Source of the DNA: UBA1149 sp963579235
GTDB lineage: Bacteria > Desulfobacterota > Binatia > UBA1149
NCBI GenBank assembly: GCA_963579235.1
Contig: CAUZFM010000001.1
Coordinates: 1-58,637, forward strand
Reading direction: 5' to 3'
DNA: 58,637 bases
The notes under the pieces are model-generated. The model was not told where the DNA came from, searched no databases, and saw only the letters and a list, made by a program, of their open reading frames with translations. Of the stretch, positions 25,828-33,721 are shown piece after piece; the first letter of the stretch is position 1; every line of letters starts with the position of its first letter. A program made the translations under genes and the position numbers.

Positions 25828-26280
25828 TCAGTCGCTGTCGTCAGCGTGGTCGTCGTCGCCATGATCGCAATCGGCCAGCGAACCTATCCACACCTCGCCA
25901 CCCTCAAAAGTTTCTTTCTTCCATATCGGCGCCACGTGCTTGAGCTGGTCGATGGCGTAGCGACAGGCCTCGAATGCCTCGACCCGGTGCGGAGTTGAGA
26001 CCGCTATTACGACGCTGGCCTCGCCTATCTCGACTTTGCCGCTGCGATGTACCATGGCCACCGCGGATCCCTGCCAGCGAGAGCGTATATCGTCGGCGAT
26101 GCCCGTGAGCTGCTCGACTGCCATTTCAGCGTAGACTTCGTACTCCAGGCTGATAACACGGCGCCCGCGGTTGCTGTCCCTGGTGGTGCCCATGAAGGTC
26201 ACCACGGCGCCAGCGCCCGGGCCCCCGACAGCGGCCTCAACGGCCGCCACGTCGATGATCGTGTCAGTTATTTCTATCAT
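25828..26280 (-). CDS. moaE: Molybdopterin synthase catalytic subunit MoaE
   Basis: A 150-residue MoaE. 'VVTFMGTTRDSNRGRRV', 'LEYEVYAEMAVEQL', 'MVHRSGKVEIGEASVVIAV' and 'HVAPIWKKETFEGGEVWIG' include the catalytic Lys of the PIWKKE motif. MoaE inserts two sulfurs, donated by MoaD thiocarboxylate, into precursor Z to make molybdopterin. Unusually it ends in a His/Asp-rich tail, 'DCDHGDDDHADDSD', which could bind metal. It overlaps moaD by 4 bases. Confidence 0.95.
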   Translation of the reverse strand: MIEITDTIIDVAAVEAAVGGPGAGAVVTFMGTTRDSNRGRRVISLEYEVYAEMAVEQLTGIADDIRSRWQGSAVAMVHRSGKVEIGEASVVIAVSTPHRVEAFEACRYAIDQLKHVAPIWKKETFEGGEVWIGSLADCDHGDDDHADDSD

Positions 26281-26567
26281 CCAGTTTTCCTGTCGCCGGG
26301 TTCCTTGCGGCCACAGCCACCGCTCACCGGCGGAATAATGGCGGCCTCGTCACCGTCTGCCAACTTGTGCCCGTTGTCCACGTACTCGCGGTTGACCGCC
26401 ACCCTCAAGCTGGCGACGCCGGCCTCGTTGAGCCCACGCTTGTGCGACAGTTCGGCCAGCAGCTCTGCCACCGTACTGTCGGCGGCCAGCTGGAGCTGCT
26501 CGTCGTGCAGGCCGAGACGCTCGCGCACGATTCCGAAGTACAGCACGCGGATACTTATGGCGCTCAT
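26277..26567 (-). CDS. moaD: MoaD-type sulfur carrier with a tail after Gly-Gly
   Basis: A 96-residue beta-grasp protein. 'ISIRVLYFGIVRERLG' and 'AELSHKRGLNEAGVASLRVA' followed by 'VNREYVDNGHKLADGDEAA' and 'IIPPVSGG' match MoaD. In MoaD the Gly-Gly is C-terminal, because MoeB adenylates it and a thiocarboxylate forms there. Here the Gly-Gly is at residues 83-84 and 12 more residues follow, 'CGRKEPGDRKTG'. The first extra codon is TGT, one base from TGA. The protein may need proteolysis before use, or may be altered. It overlaps moaB and moaE by 4 bases each. Confidence 0.9.
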   Translation of the reverse strand: MSAISIRVLYFGIVRERLGLHDEQLQLAADSTVAELLAELSHKRGLNEAGVASLRVAVNREYVDNGHKLADGDEAAIIPPVSGGCGRKEPGDRKTG

Positions 26568-27091
26568 CGTAATTCTGCGGCCGGTCTTACCAGCGCGACC
26601 AGGTGCCCCAGCTCGGGCACCAGCAGTTTCTCAGCCGCCAGCCGGCAGGCTGCCGTGGAGCCGGGCAGCGAGAACAACAGCACGTCGCCAGCCACGCCGG
26701 CCACGGCGCGCGAGAGCATCGCCGCGGCGCCTATCTCCTCGTAGCTGAGCGAGCGAAAAAGCTCGCCAAACCCGTCGAGCCTCTTGTCGAGCAGCGAATC
26801 CACCACCTCAAAGGTGCCGTCCCGCGGGGCCAGGCCGGTGCCACCGGTGAGGATCACTGCATCCGCCTCGCCTGCCGCCAGCAGCCCCTTGAGCAGGGAA
26901 CGCACGAGATCGGGTTCGTCGGCCACGAGCTCCCGGGAGGCCACCCGGTGGCCCGCCTGCTCGAGTCGCGCCTGCAGTTCGTCTCCCGACGAATCGTTTT
27001 CGGCCGTGCGCGTGTCTGAAACCGTGACGACCACGCAGGCTACCGCGCGCTGCCCGTCCTTTCTGTGCTCGTGAACGCTCAAGTCCCGCAT
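26564..27091 (-). CDS. moaB: MogA/MoaB-family molybdenum cofactor protein
   Basis: About 175 residues from ATG 27091. 'VVVTVSDTRTAENDSSGDEL', 'DAVILTGGTGLAPRDGTFEV', 'GFGELFRSLSYEEIGAAAML' and 'SRAVAGVAGDVLLFSLPGST' are the MoaB/MogA signature with the conserved Asp residues and the S-x-x-E-I-G motif. These proteins adenylate molybdopterin before metal insertion. Open sequence continues to 27229, but the extra residues are not family-like, and ATG 27091 lies just before the conserved core. It forms the operon moaB-moaD-moaE. No moaA, moaC, moeA or moeB is in the window. Confidence 0.92.
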   Translation of the reverse strand: MRDLSVHEHRKDGQRAVACVVVTVSDTRTAENDSSGDELQARLEQAGHRVASRELVADEPDLVRSLLKGLLAAGEADAVILTGGTGLAPRDGTFEVVDSLLDKRLDGFGELFRSLSYEEIGAAAMLSRAVAGVAGDVLLFSLPGSTAACRLAAEKLLVPELGHLVALVRPAAELR

Positions 27092-27219
27092 TGTCCACGG
27101 TTGCAGCACTAGACCAAGCGCAGTTCCGGGGGCGATCGCGTAGCAACCGCGCGAAACATACCTCCTCGCCATACGCCGCCTCGTTTCCCGCGGACCCGGG
27201 TGCCCGCTATAAGAAGCAA

Positions 27220-28569
27220 ATGCAGTCACCAGCCGACAAGCAGGACGCCGGTCTCTCGACGCTGGCCGAGGCCTCGCGGCAACGCGGGTTCTACATGGAG
27301 ACCTATGGCTGCCAGATGAACCTGGCCGACAGCGAGCTGATACAGGGCGTGCTTGAGAAGGCCGGCTACCGACCGGTGGCCGACCCGCTGGACGCCGGTG
27401 TGGTGCTGCTCAACACCTGCGCCATACGCGAGCACGCCGAGCAACGCGTAGCCCAACGCGTGCGAGCGCTCATATCGGCCAGCCGTAACTCGCGCGTGCG
27501 CATAGGACTGGCGGGCTGCATGGCGCAGCACCACCGCGAAAAATTGCTCGCCGCCATCCCCGGCCTCGACTTCGTGGTGGGCCCGGACGGCTACCGCGGA
27601 CTGGGCGAACTGCTCAACGCCGAGGGTGGCTTTGCCCAACTTCGGCTCGACCGCGACGAGACCTACGCCGACATAAGCCCCGTGCGCGGCGAGGGCACAC
27701 GGGCGTGGCTGACCATCATGCGCGGCTGCAACCGCTTCTGTACCTTCTGCGTGGTGCCGTACGTGCGCGGTCGCGAACGCAGCCTGCCCGCCCCGGTACT
27801 GCTCAACGAGCTGCGCAGCATCGCTGAACAGGGCTACAAGGAAGTCGTAATGCTCGGGCAGACCGTGAACGCCTACGAGCACGACGGGGTCGACTTTGCC
27901 GCGCTGCTGAGGATGGCCTCGTCGGTGGACGGCATCGAGCGGGTGCGCTTTACCTCGCCCCACCCGGCCGACATGAGCGCACGCGACATCGAGGCCATGG
28001 CCGACTGCGACAAGGTGATGCCGCAACTGCACCTGCCCCTGCAAAGCGGGTCCGACAGCGTGCTCAAGGCCATGGACAGGGGCCACGACATGGAGCAGTA
28101 CCTGCGCCTGGTTGAGCAGGTGCGCGCCGCTGTGCCCGACGTCGCCTTGTCGACCGACATCATCGTGGGATTCCCGGGTGAGAGTGAAAGCGACTTCGAA
28201 GCCACCTCGGCGGTAATGGACGAAGTCGGTTTTGACCATGCCTACATGTTCAAGTACTCGCGACGCGAGCGCACGCGGGCCGAGAACATCGAAGAGACCG
28301 TGAGCGAAGAAGAAAAATCGACGCGGCTGAGCCGGCTGATCGACGAGCAGCAAGAGCGCGCGGGGGCCATAAACGAGCGAATGCTTGGGCAGCTGACGCA
28401 GGTGCTGGCCGACTCACCGGCGAAGAAGCAGGCCGGTTGGCTGGCGGGAAAGAACCCCCAGTACAAGACGGTGGTGTTCGACCCGCACGGGGCCGAGGTC
28501 GGTGAGCTGGTGGACGTGAAGATAGAAGCCACGGGTCCGCGCACCCTGCGCGGACAGCGCGTCGCTTAA
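27220..28569 (+). CDS. miaB: tRNA-2-methylthio-N6-dimethylallyladenosine synthase MiaB
   Basis: A 449-residue radical-SAM methylthiotransferase. The N-terminal auxiliary cluster cysteines are C31 ('METYGCQMN'), C67 ('LLNTCAIRE') and C100 ('GLAGCMAQ'); the radical SAM motif is C170-x3-C174-x2-C177 in 'RGCNRFCTFCVVPYVRGRE'. 'LPLQSGSDSVLKAMDRGH' and 'LSTDIIVGFPGESESDF' follow, then a C-terminal TRAM domain. It adds the methylthio group to i6A37 of tRNA. ATG 27220 is chosen because sequence before it is not family-like; the 128 bases to the divergent moaB hold the control region. It converges with the next gene by 4 bases. Confidence 0.95.
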   Translation: MQSPADKQDAGLSTLAEASRQRGFYMETYGCQMNLADSELIQGVLEKAGYRPVADPLDAGVVLLNTCAIREHAEQRVAQRVRALISASRNSRVRIGLAGCMAQHHREKLLAAIPGLDFVVGPDGYRGLGELLNAEGGFAQLRLDRDETYADISPVRGEGTRAWLTIMRGCNRFCTFCVVPYVRGRERSLPAPVLLNELRSIAEQGYKEVVMLGQTVNAYEHDGVDFAALLRMASSVDGIERVRFTSPHPADMSARDIEAMADCDKVMPQLHLPLQSGSDSVLKAMDRGHDMEQYLRLVEQVRAAVPDVALSTDIIVGFPGESESDFEATSAVMDEVGFDHAYMFKYSRRERTRAENIEETVSEEEKSTRLSRLIDEQQERAGAINERMLGQLTQVLADSPAKKQAGWLAGKNPQYKTVVFDPHGAEVGELVDVKIEATGPRTLRGQRVA

Positions 28570-29315
28570 AGAACTGCCGCGGCGATAAAAGCGCCAACGC
28601 GCGTGGCAAACCACTGGGGGTCCTCAATGTAGATGCCGTGGCCACGGCCTTCAACGATCTCCAGTTCACTGCCGGCTATCGTGCGGCTGAGTATCACCGA
28701 CCCACCGGCGCCCAGGAAATCCTTGTCGCCGACGATGATCAGCGTCGGTATCTCGACCGCACGCAGGGCCTCGGTCAGCGGCTCGTCGTTGATGCTCGCC
28801 ATCGCGCGCGCCATCTGCCCCAGGCCGGCGCCGTCGGGCACGGGGCCAGAGCCCTTCTTCATACCCATGGCCTTCATCGCCGACTCGCCACCCTCGGTGA
28901 CCGCCTTTTCTGCCGTAGAGCGGTACCAGGCGGCAGTGCGCTCGTTGCACTCACTGGCCGTACCCACCAGCACCAGGCTGTCCACCCGCTCGGAAATCTC
29001 AACGGCTGACTGCATGGCGACCACGCCGCCGGCCGAGTGGCCCACCAGCGACACCGACGCGAGGTCGAGCGCGTCGAGAAGGCCGGCCAGGTCGGCCACG
29101 AGGTCAGAACGGGTACAGGGTGCAGGGTCGGGCGAAGAATCGCCGTGCGACCTCATGTCGAAACAAACGGTACGAAAGCGTTGGCTGAGAAGCCCGGCCT
29201 GCTCGGCCCACACCGAACCCGAGGCAGCCAGGCCGTGGACAAAAACCACTGCCGGAGCATCCGCGGGTCCTTCGATTTCGCAGGAGATCTGCCTGCCGTT
29301 GGCCGTTACGAGCAT
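28566..29315 (-). CDS. Alpha/beta hydrolase of unknown substrate
   Basis: About 249 residues from ATG 29315 (a TTG at 29348 is an alternative). Classic alpha/beta hydrolase fold: oxyanion turn 'FVHGLAASGSVW', nucleophile elbow 'LVGHSAGGVVAM' with Ser, acid region 'LIIVGDKDFLGAGG' and the C-terminal catalytic His in 'EGRGHGIYIEDP'. It resembles the 3-oxoadipate enol-lactonase and peroxidase-like branch. No signal peptide. The substrate cannot be inferred; the neighbours miaB and a beta-barrel gene give no hint. Confidence 0.88.
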   Translation of the reverse strand: MLVTANGRQISCEIEGPADAPAVVFVHGLAASGSVWAEQAGLLSQRFRTVCFDMRSHGDSSPDPAPCTRSDLVADLAGLLDALDLASVSLVGHSAGGVVAMQSAVEISERVDSLVLVGTASECNERTAAWYRSTAEKAVTEGGESAMKAMGMKKGSGPVPDGAGLGQMARAMASINDEPLTEALRAVEIPTLIIVGDKDFLGAGGSVILSRTIAGSELEIVEGRGHGIYIEDPQWFATRVGAFIAAAVL

Positions 29316-29387
29316 CTGTTCAGACTGCCAACAGCCCGGCGCTGCCAATACCCTGCGGGCTCACCCGCGGGCATTCGGAGGCCCGGC

Positions 29388-29915
29388 TCAGAATACCAGG
29401 AAAGCGTTCAGGCTGGGTATGAAGGTGGTCTGCGTGTCGCCACCGCCGAGATCCACCAGCACCGGGACCTTCAGGGTAATGCCGCTGCTGTCGCCCAGGC
29501 GCAACCTCACGCCACCGCCGAGATAGCCTACCTCGGTAGTGCCGTCGCCCAGGCCCGAGCCCCGGCCGGCACCAGCCGCCACGAACACGCGGGTGCGCGC
29601 GTCGGTCTTGCTGTTGGAGTAAAACCTCAAGCCGGCGGTAAAGAGTTCGGCGGTACGGTAGTCCGAAGTCGCGCTGTCCTTCGCCTCGATGCGCGTGGCT
29701 GTCAGCTCAAGGGCCACCTTGTCGCTGAGGCCTGCCACCAGGCCGGCACGTCCCATCCAGCCCGCGTCCAGGTCTGCCCCGTCCTCCAGGCCGGTAAAAA
29801 GGCCGACGCCCAGCTCGGCTTCCAGATCAGCGGCCTCGGCGCTCGGTGCCACGGCGAGCAAGCTGCCGGCGGTCAACAGGGCCACTATTACTCTTAAAAA
29901 AGATCGCTTCGTCAT
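29388..29915 (-). CDS. Small outer-membrane beta-barrel protein
   Basis: A 175-residue protein with a Sec signal peptide ending in 'SAEA' near residue 28. The mature part alternates polar and hydrophobic residues in about eight strands ('RAGLVAGLSDKVALELTAT', 'AELFTAGLRFYSNS', 'VGYLGGGVRLRLG', 'GITLKVPVLVDLG') and ends in Phe, as required for BAM insertion. It resembles OmpA/OmpX-size barrels. Function is unknown. A perfect 8-bp-arm palindrome lies 24 bases upstream of its start. Confidence 0.75.
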   Translation of the reverse strand: MTKRSFLRVIVALLTAGSLLAVAPSAEAADLEAELGVGLFTGLEDGADLDAGWMGRAGLVAGLSDKVALELTATRIEAKDSATSDYRTAELFTAGLRFYSNSKTDARTRVFVAAGAGRGSGLGDGTTEVGYLGGGVRLRLGDSSGITLKVPVLVDLGGGDTQTTFIPSLNAFLVF

Positions 29916-29938
29916 GCTTACTCCCCCCTGAACGAACA

Positions 29939-29956
29939 GTCCGGGCAGGCCCGGAC
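29939..29956. promoter_or_regulatory. Perfect palindrome upstream of the barrel gene
   Basis: GTCCGGGC (29939-29946), AG, GCCCGGAC (29949-29956). It lies 24-41 bases upstream of the barrel gene's start on the minus strand, where it could be an operator or a leader hairpin. Confidence 0.4.
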
Positions 29957-30035
29957 CAGAAGTCGTCAGCTAATACCGGAAGCCGGTCCAAGGCAAGGCT
30001 GCAGAACCGACCTTCAGGGCCCTTTGGCGGCGGCT

Positions 30036-30488
30036 TCAGTCTAACTGCAGGTAGCTGCTCTCGGCCTCCGACCAGGCAAATACAGCCTCGGCCCCGGGCT
30101 TGCCCTCCTGCACGGGGATCACGACCTGTAAAGCCTCGGGATAGGAGGGCTCGCCGAAGGGGGTGGCCTGGGCCACATCCTCCTCGGAAAAATAAGCCTC
30201 GTGGTCCGGGTGCGAGTGATAGAAGGCCACCAGCCGCCAGCCGGGCCCACCGGCTTTTTCCAGCGCCTCGCGCAGCTCGCCAGCGTCCCCCACGTAGGCC
30301 GTCCGGGCCGTTCGGGGGTAAGCAACAGGGTCAACGCGGTGCATTTCGTCCTGCACGTTGCGAATCGGCACCACCTCAAGAGCCCCCTCGGGCGAGGCCA
30401 GCACCAGCCCACAGCACTCGTCTGGGTAGCTTCGGGCGGCGTGACCCTTCATGGCCAGCAGCGTTTCAGGCTCCAGCCGGGTCACCAT
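30036..30488 (-). CDS. JAMM/MPN metalloprotease (peptidase M67)
   Basis: About 150 residues from ATG 30488 (an upstream ATG at 30533 is possible). The full JAMM metal site is present: Glu24 in 'SYPDECCGLV' and His91-x-His93 with Ser101 and Asp104 in 'FYHSHPDHEAYFSEED', which fits the H-x-H-x(10)-D rule. Bacterial M67 enzymes cleave after the Gly-Gly of ubiquitin-like sulfur carriers: Mec+ acts on CysO-cysteine, and QbsD trims QbsE. A MoaD with extra residues after Gly-Gly lies 3.5 kb away on the same strand. It is divergent from the PEPCK-like gene. Confidence 0.92.
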   Translation of the reverse strand: MVTRLEPETLLAMKGHAARSYPDECCGLVLASPEGALEVVPIRNVQDEMHRVDPVAYPRTARTAYVGDAGELREALEKAGGPGWRLVAFYHSHPDHEAYFSEEDVAQATPFGEPSYPEALQVVIPVQEGKPGAEAVFAWSEAESSYLQLD

Positions 30489-30576
30489 CGCGCCCCGTTC
30501 CCGAATTGCCCACGTTGACGGATTTGGCCGCATTCCATATAACTTTTGAGTTTACATCTTCCACAGGGGCACACTA

Positions 30577-32625
30577 ATGACGAGCGACACCACCGCATCC
30601 ACAAAAATTGAACTCTTTCTCAAGCCCAAGGCTGTCTCATCGAGAAAGCTGGCGCGCGACGCCGAGGGCCGCCTGCTGCTGGCAGAGGAAAGCGCCATTG
30701 ACCGCGACCGGACCCGCAACGCCGGCGTCACCATAGCCGAACTCGGCCGGCGCGTGCGCGTATTCAACTCCGACATGACCAAGCAGATGGCCTCTTACCT
30801 CGTGCCCGCCGAGCTCACCGAGTTCTCCGATGGTGCAGCCGATCTCTCGGGCGTGACCAAGACGCAGATCGGCCGCCTGCTATGGCTCGACGGCCTCTAC
30901 ATCCGCCACAACCCCGGCCTGCGCGAAGTCGGCATCAATGACCGCGGCGATGTGATCCTGCGCCTTGACCTCGAGACAGCCGAGGACCCGACCATCGGTC
31001 CGCTGATGAGCTCTTACAACACTACCCAGTCAACGCTCTCGTCGCGCCTGGTGGCGCGCATAGACAAGAAGAGCCACGACCGCGACGTGAAAGAAGCGCG
31101 GGCCTGGCTCGAGGCCATGAACGTGCTGACCGGCGGCAAGACCCTGCGCGCCCGTTTCTTCAGCGGCGGCGTGCAGGCCGAGCATCGCGGCAACGTGCCG
31201 CAGCTCTACCGCACCACGCAGGTAAACTTTTTTCAGCTCAACGACCCGGTCAACCTCGAACTCGCCGAGGTACTTGAGCAGCGCTTCGAGGGGTTGGACC
31301 GCCCAGTGCCCATAGTGCGCACCATTACCGTGGTAGGCATCCCGCCCAACGAGCGCGCCTACAAGGAGTTCGTCAGCCAGCTCAAGGAGAAGGACGAGAA
31401 CCCCATCAAGCTGGGGCTGCCGACGAGGCTGCGAGACTCGCAGTTCTTCGACACCTCGACCAAGTCTATTGCTCCCTCGTGCTTTTTCTACGCCTGCAAG
31501 CTCGACGACATAGGCGATTCGGTTGTCACAATCGCCATAAACACTGATTATCACGGCGAAATTAAATCCCGTGGCATTCACTCCGGCACCGCCGCGGTGA
31601 TGTCGGTGGCCGAGGTCATCGGCGCCCACGCGTCGAGCGCAATACTGTCGAGCAGCGGCAACTGCACGGTGTTCATGGGTGGCGACGGCTCGGGCAAAAG
31701 CCGCGCAGCCACCTTCTGGACAGAGCGCAACATCGACACCCGGCGCAACGAGCTCAAGCGTCGCTACTCCCTGACCTCGGACGAAACCAAGGCTACCGAG
31801 ACCATGAAGAGCGTGGGCTACCTGGCCCAGGACGACTGGATCAACCTCGTGCCGGCCGGACAGAACAAGGACGGCAGCGGCAACTGGGACACCTGGCCAA
31901 CCGAAAGGTTCTTCTACCTTCGCACGCGTGGCCTGCTGAGCCGCGATCTGGTGTTGTCTGAAAACGAAGCCGTAATCGAAAACCCCATGGCCGACTACGG
32001 CGCCGACGGACGCCGCGAAGTGCTGGGCCAGTGCACCCACGATTACCCGCACGAGCGTCTCTTCTACGACCCCGACTGGGACATTTTTTACTGCGACCGC
32101 GACGTCCATAAGCTCGGCCTCATAATGTTGCTCGAGGACGACCCCGACCTCGACTTCGTGATCCGCAGGCTCAGGCCCACCCAGGCTCTCGATTTCATAA
32201 TGAAGGGCCGCGCGGCGGATGGCAGTTTTCAACCCTTCTACAACGACAACTGCGACGTCTCCTCCTTGCTCATCGGCCAGGGCGTGACCGGCGACCGCCT
32301 GCTCGACGCGCTTAAGGCGGCGCGCAAGGGTGACGTGGCGGCGCTGATGAACGGTGACGAAGCGCTGGGAGCCTTCATACTCGACAGGGTCGAGCGCTTG
32401 GTCCTGCTCTACAAGCACCTGCTCACCGACATCCCGGTGTACGTTCTCAACGCGGCCGAGGCGGGGCCCGACCTCCTCCAGGACATGGCTTGGTACTGTT
32501 CGGAGAACCCTGATTCTCTCAAGCCCGGCCGCGAGAAAACTGTTGTCCAAGCGGTGAGCCTGATGGAAAAAGAGTTTGCCGTGACCTACGACGACAACGG
32601 GCTCTGGAGCCACCGCGGCAAATAA
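30577..32625 (+). CDS. Large protein with a PEPCK-like kinase core, function unknown
   Basis: A 682-residue soluble protein that I cannot name. Residues 323-475 read like a divergent ATP-type phosphoenolpyruvate carboxykinase core: 'TDYHGEIK' (327-330, like the conserved Y-x-G-E-x-K), His351 in 'GAHASSA' (like M-H-C-S-A-N), a P-loop 'GGDGSGKS' at 368-375 (PEPCK has G-L-S-G-T-G-K-T), the acidic pair 'AQDDW' at 419-420 (G-D-D-E-H-G-W) and 'NEAVIENP' near 463-470 (G-A-V-L-E-N). The N-terminal 320 residues and C-terminal 200 residues are not PEPCK-like, and the oxaloacetate-binding motifs are not seen. It may be a kinase or an ATP/GTP-binding regulator. Alone on its strand between a JAMM gene and a flippase gene. 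Confidence 0.85.
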   Translation: MTSDTTASTKIELFLKPKAVSSRKLARDAEGRLLLAEESAIDRDRTRNAGVTIAELGRRVRVFNSDMTKQMASYLVPAELTEFSDGAADLSGVTKTQIGRLLWLDGLYIRHNPGLREVGINDRGDVILRLDLETAEDPTIGPLMSSYNTTQSTLSSRLVARIDKKSHDRDVKEARAWLEAMNVLTGGKTLRARFFSGGVQAEHRGNVPQLYRTTQVNFFQLNDPVNLELAEVLEQRFEGLDRPVPIVRTITVVGIPPNERAYKEFVSQLKEKDENPIKLGLPTRLRDSQFFDTSTKSIAPSCFFYACKLDDIGDSVVTIAINTDYHGEIKSRGIHSGTAAVMSVAEVIGAHASSAILSSSGNCTVFMGGDGSGKSRAATFWTERNIDTRRNELKRRYSLTSDETKATETMKSVGYLAQDDWINLVPAGQNKDGSGNWDTWPTERFFYLRTRGLLSRDLVLSENEAVIENPMADYGADGRREVLGQCTHDYPHERLFYDPDWDIFYCDRDVHKLGLIMLLEDDPDLDFVIRRLRPTQALDFIMKGRAADGSFQPFYNDNCDVSSLLIGQGVTGDRLLDALKAARKGDVAALMNGDEALGAFILDRVERLVLLYKHLLTDIPVYVLNAAEAGPDLLQDMAWYCSENPDSLKPGREKTVVQAVSLMEKEFAVTYDDNGLWSHRGK

Positions 32626-32647
32626 CCCGGGGCTGCGTCAGTGCTGC

Positions 32648-32688
32648 GGGAAGCGAGGGGGAAGCGTCAGGCCTCGCCCTCGCTTCCC
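32648..32688. terminator. 12-bp-stem hairpin between convergent genes
   Basis: GGGAAGCGAGGG (32648-32659) pairs perfectly with CCCTCGCTTCCC (32677-32688) around a 17-base loop. It lies just after the PEPCK-like gene and covers the last codons and stop of the opposing flippase gene. No U-tract, so a bidirectional transcript-end or 3'-stabilising role is inferred. Confidence 0.5.
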
Positions 32689-33641
32689 CTGAGCGCCGGC
32701 ATGCCGGAATCATCGGCGAGAAACACCAGCCCGCCCACCGCTGACGAGGCCAGCAGCACGATCAGCCACAACAGCCCCAGCGCTATGCCCAGCTCGGACG
32801 ATACCCCGGCGTGGACAATAAACCACACGTACCCGCCCTCCCTTATTCCCAGGCCGGCCAAGCTCACCGGCAGGGCTGACAATATTGTCACCAGTGGGTG
32901 AAAGACGAAGTAATAAGCCAGCGGCAGGTCCAGGCCCAGGCCCGTGCCCAGCAAGTAAAGCGTAACTACCTGCAGGCTGTGAAAGGCCAGGGACACCCAT
33001 GCCGCCTGTAACAACAGCCCGCGGTCGAACCAGAACGGGGCGAGGTCGTCCTCGAGCAAGCGCCGTATTCGATTCGTATCGCCCAGCAATCGTCGCGCGA
33101 TCATGGGAATCAGCCACCAGCCCACCAGCATGGCCAGGCCCAGGGCCCAGGTGAACCAGACCAACAACGGCGGCAGACTGAAACGGCCCCACACGCCAAT
33201 GGCCACCACCACCACCACTAGCAGCATGGCCAGTCCTGACAGGCGGTCGAACAACACAGTGTTGAGGGCCACCGCGCGCCGGCCGTCGGTACGGCCAAGA
33301 TAGAGTGCGCGCACAACGTCGCCGCCCATGGTGCTTGGGCCGAACAGGTTGAAGAACATGCCGATGAAATAAAAACGGGTAACGGCGCCCAGCCCGGCGT
33401 GAAAACCTACGCGTTCCGATATCATATGCCAGCGCCAGGCGGTCATGAACTGGCCGGACAGGTAGAGCAGCACCGCTCCGACCACGACCAGCGGATCGAC
33501 CTGTAGAAGTGCAGCCGCCAGCACCCCGGGATCGCTCACCTGCCGATAGACCAGGTAGCCAGCCAGCAGCGATACGACAAACTTGAGTGGTGTTCCCCAG
33601 ACCATTGTCCTGCCCATAGTAGTGTCCCCCAAAGCGCTCAT
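32667..33641 (-). CDS. Lysylphosphatidylglycerol-synthase-type TM / flippase-like protein
   Basis: A 324-residue polytopic protein with about eight membrane helices, of the UPF0104 / LPG_synthase_TM family. 'YLSGQFMTAWRWHMISERVG', 'FFNLFGPSTMGGDVVRALYL' and 'VALNTVLFDRLSGLAMLLVV' are diagnostic, and the 'LPVSLAGLGIREGGYVWFI' end holds the G-x-G-x-R-E signature. The family includes the flippase half of MprF and membrane proteins linked to glycolipid or hopanoid export. No synthetase domain is attached. A second copy of the family lies at 34687-35829, on the far side of the selenoprotein gene. Confidence 0.88.
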   Translation of the reverse strand: MSALGDTTMGRTMVWGTPLKFVVSLLAGYLVYRQVSDPGVLAAALLQVDPLVVVGAVLLYLSGQFMTAWRWHMISERVGFHAGLGAVTRFYFIGMFFNLFGPSTMGGDVVRALYLGRTDGRRAVALNTVLFDRLSGLAMLLVVVVVAIGVWGRFSLPPLLVWFTWALGLAMLVGWWLIPMIARRLLGDTNRIRRLLEDDLAPFWFDRGLLLQAAWVSLAFHSLQVVTLYLLGTGLGLDLPLAYYFVFHPLVTILSALPVSLAGLGIREGGYVWFIVHAGVSSELGIALGLLWLIVLLASSAVGGLVFLADDSGMPALRGSEGEA

Positions 33642-33721
33642 CTCCCCATCTGGATACCAGTCTGTGGCCCTGCCCTCAATGCCCCCAGCTGGTCACCGAG
33701 CCAAAAAATCTGCAGCCCACC

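Noticed and set aside
26564..27229. moaB starting at 27229
   Set aside because: The first 46 residues of that frame are Arg-rich and unlike MoaB; ATG 27091 lies just before the conserved core and leaves a normal divergent spacer to miaB.
27226..28353. 375-residue minus-strand open frame
   Set aside because: Complete antisense of miaB, whose motifs are all intact; no family marks in the shadow.
31030..32613. 527-residue minus-strand open frame
   Set aside because: Antisense to the PEPCK-like gene; low-complexity His/Val/Glu composition typical of a shadow frame.
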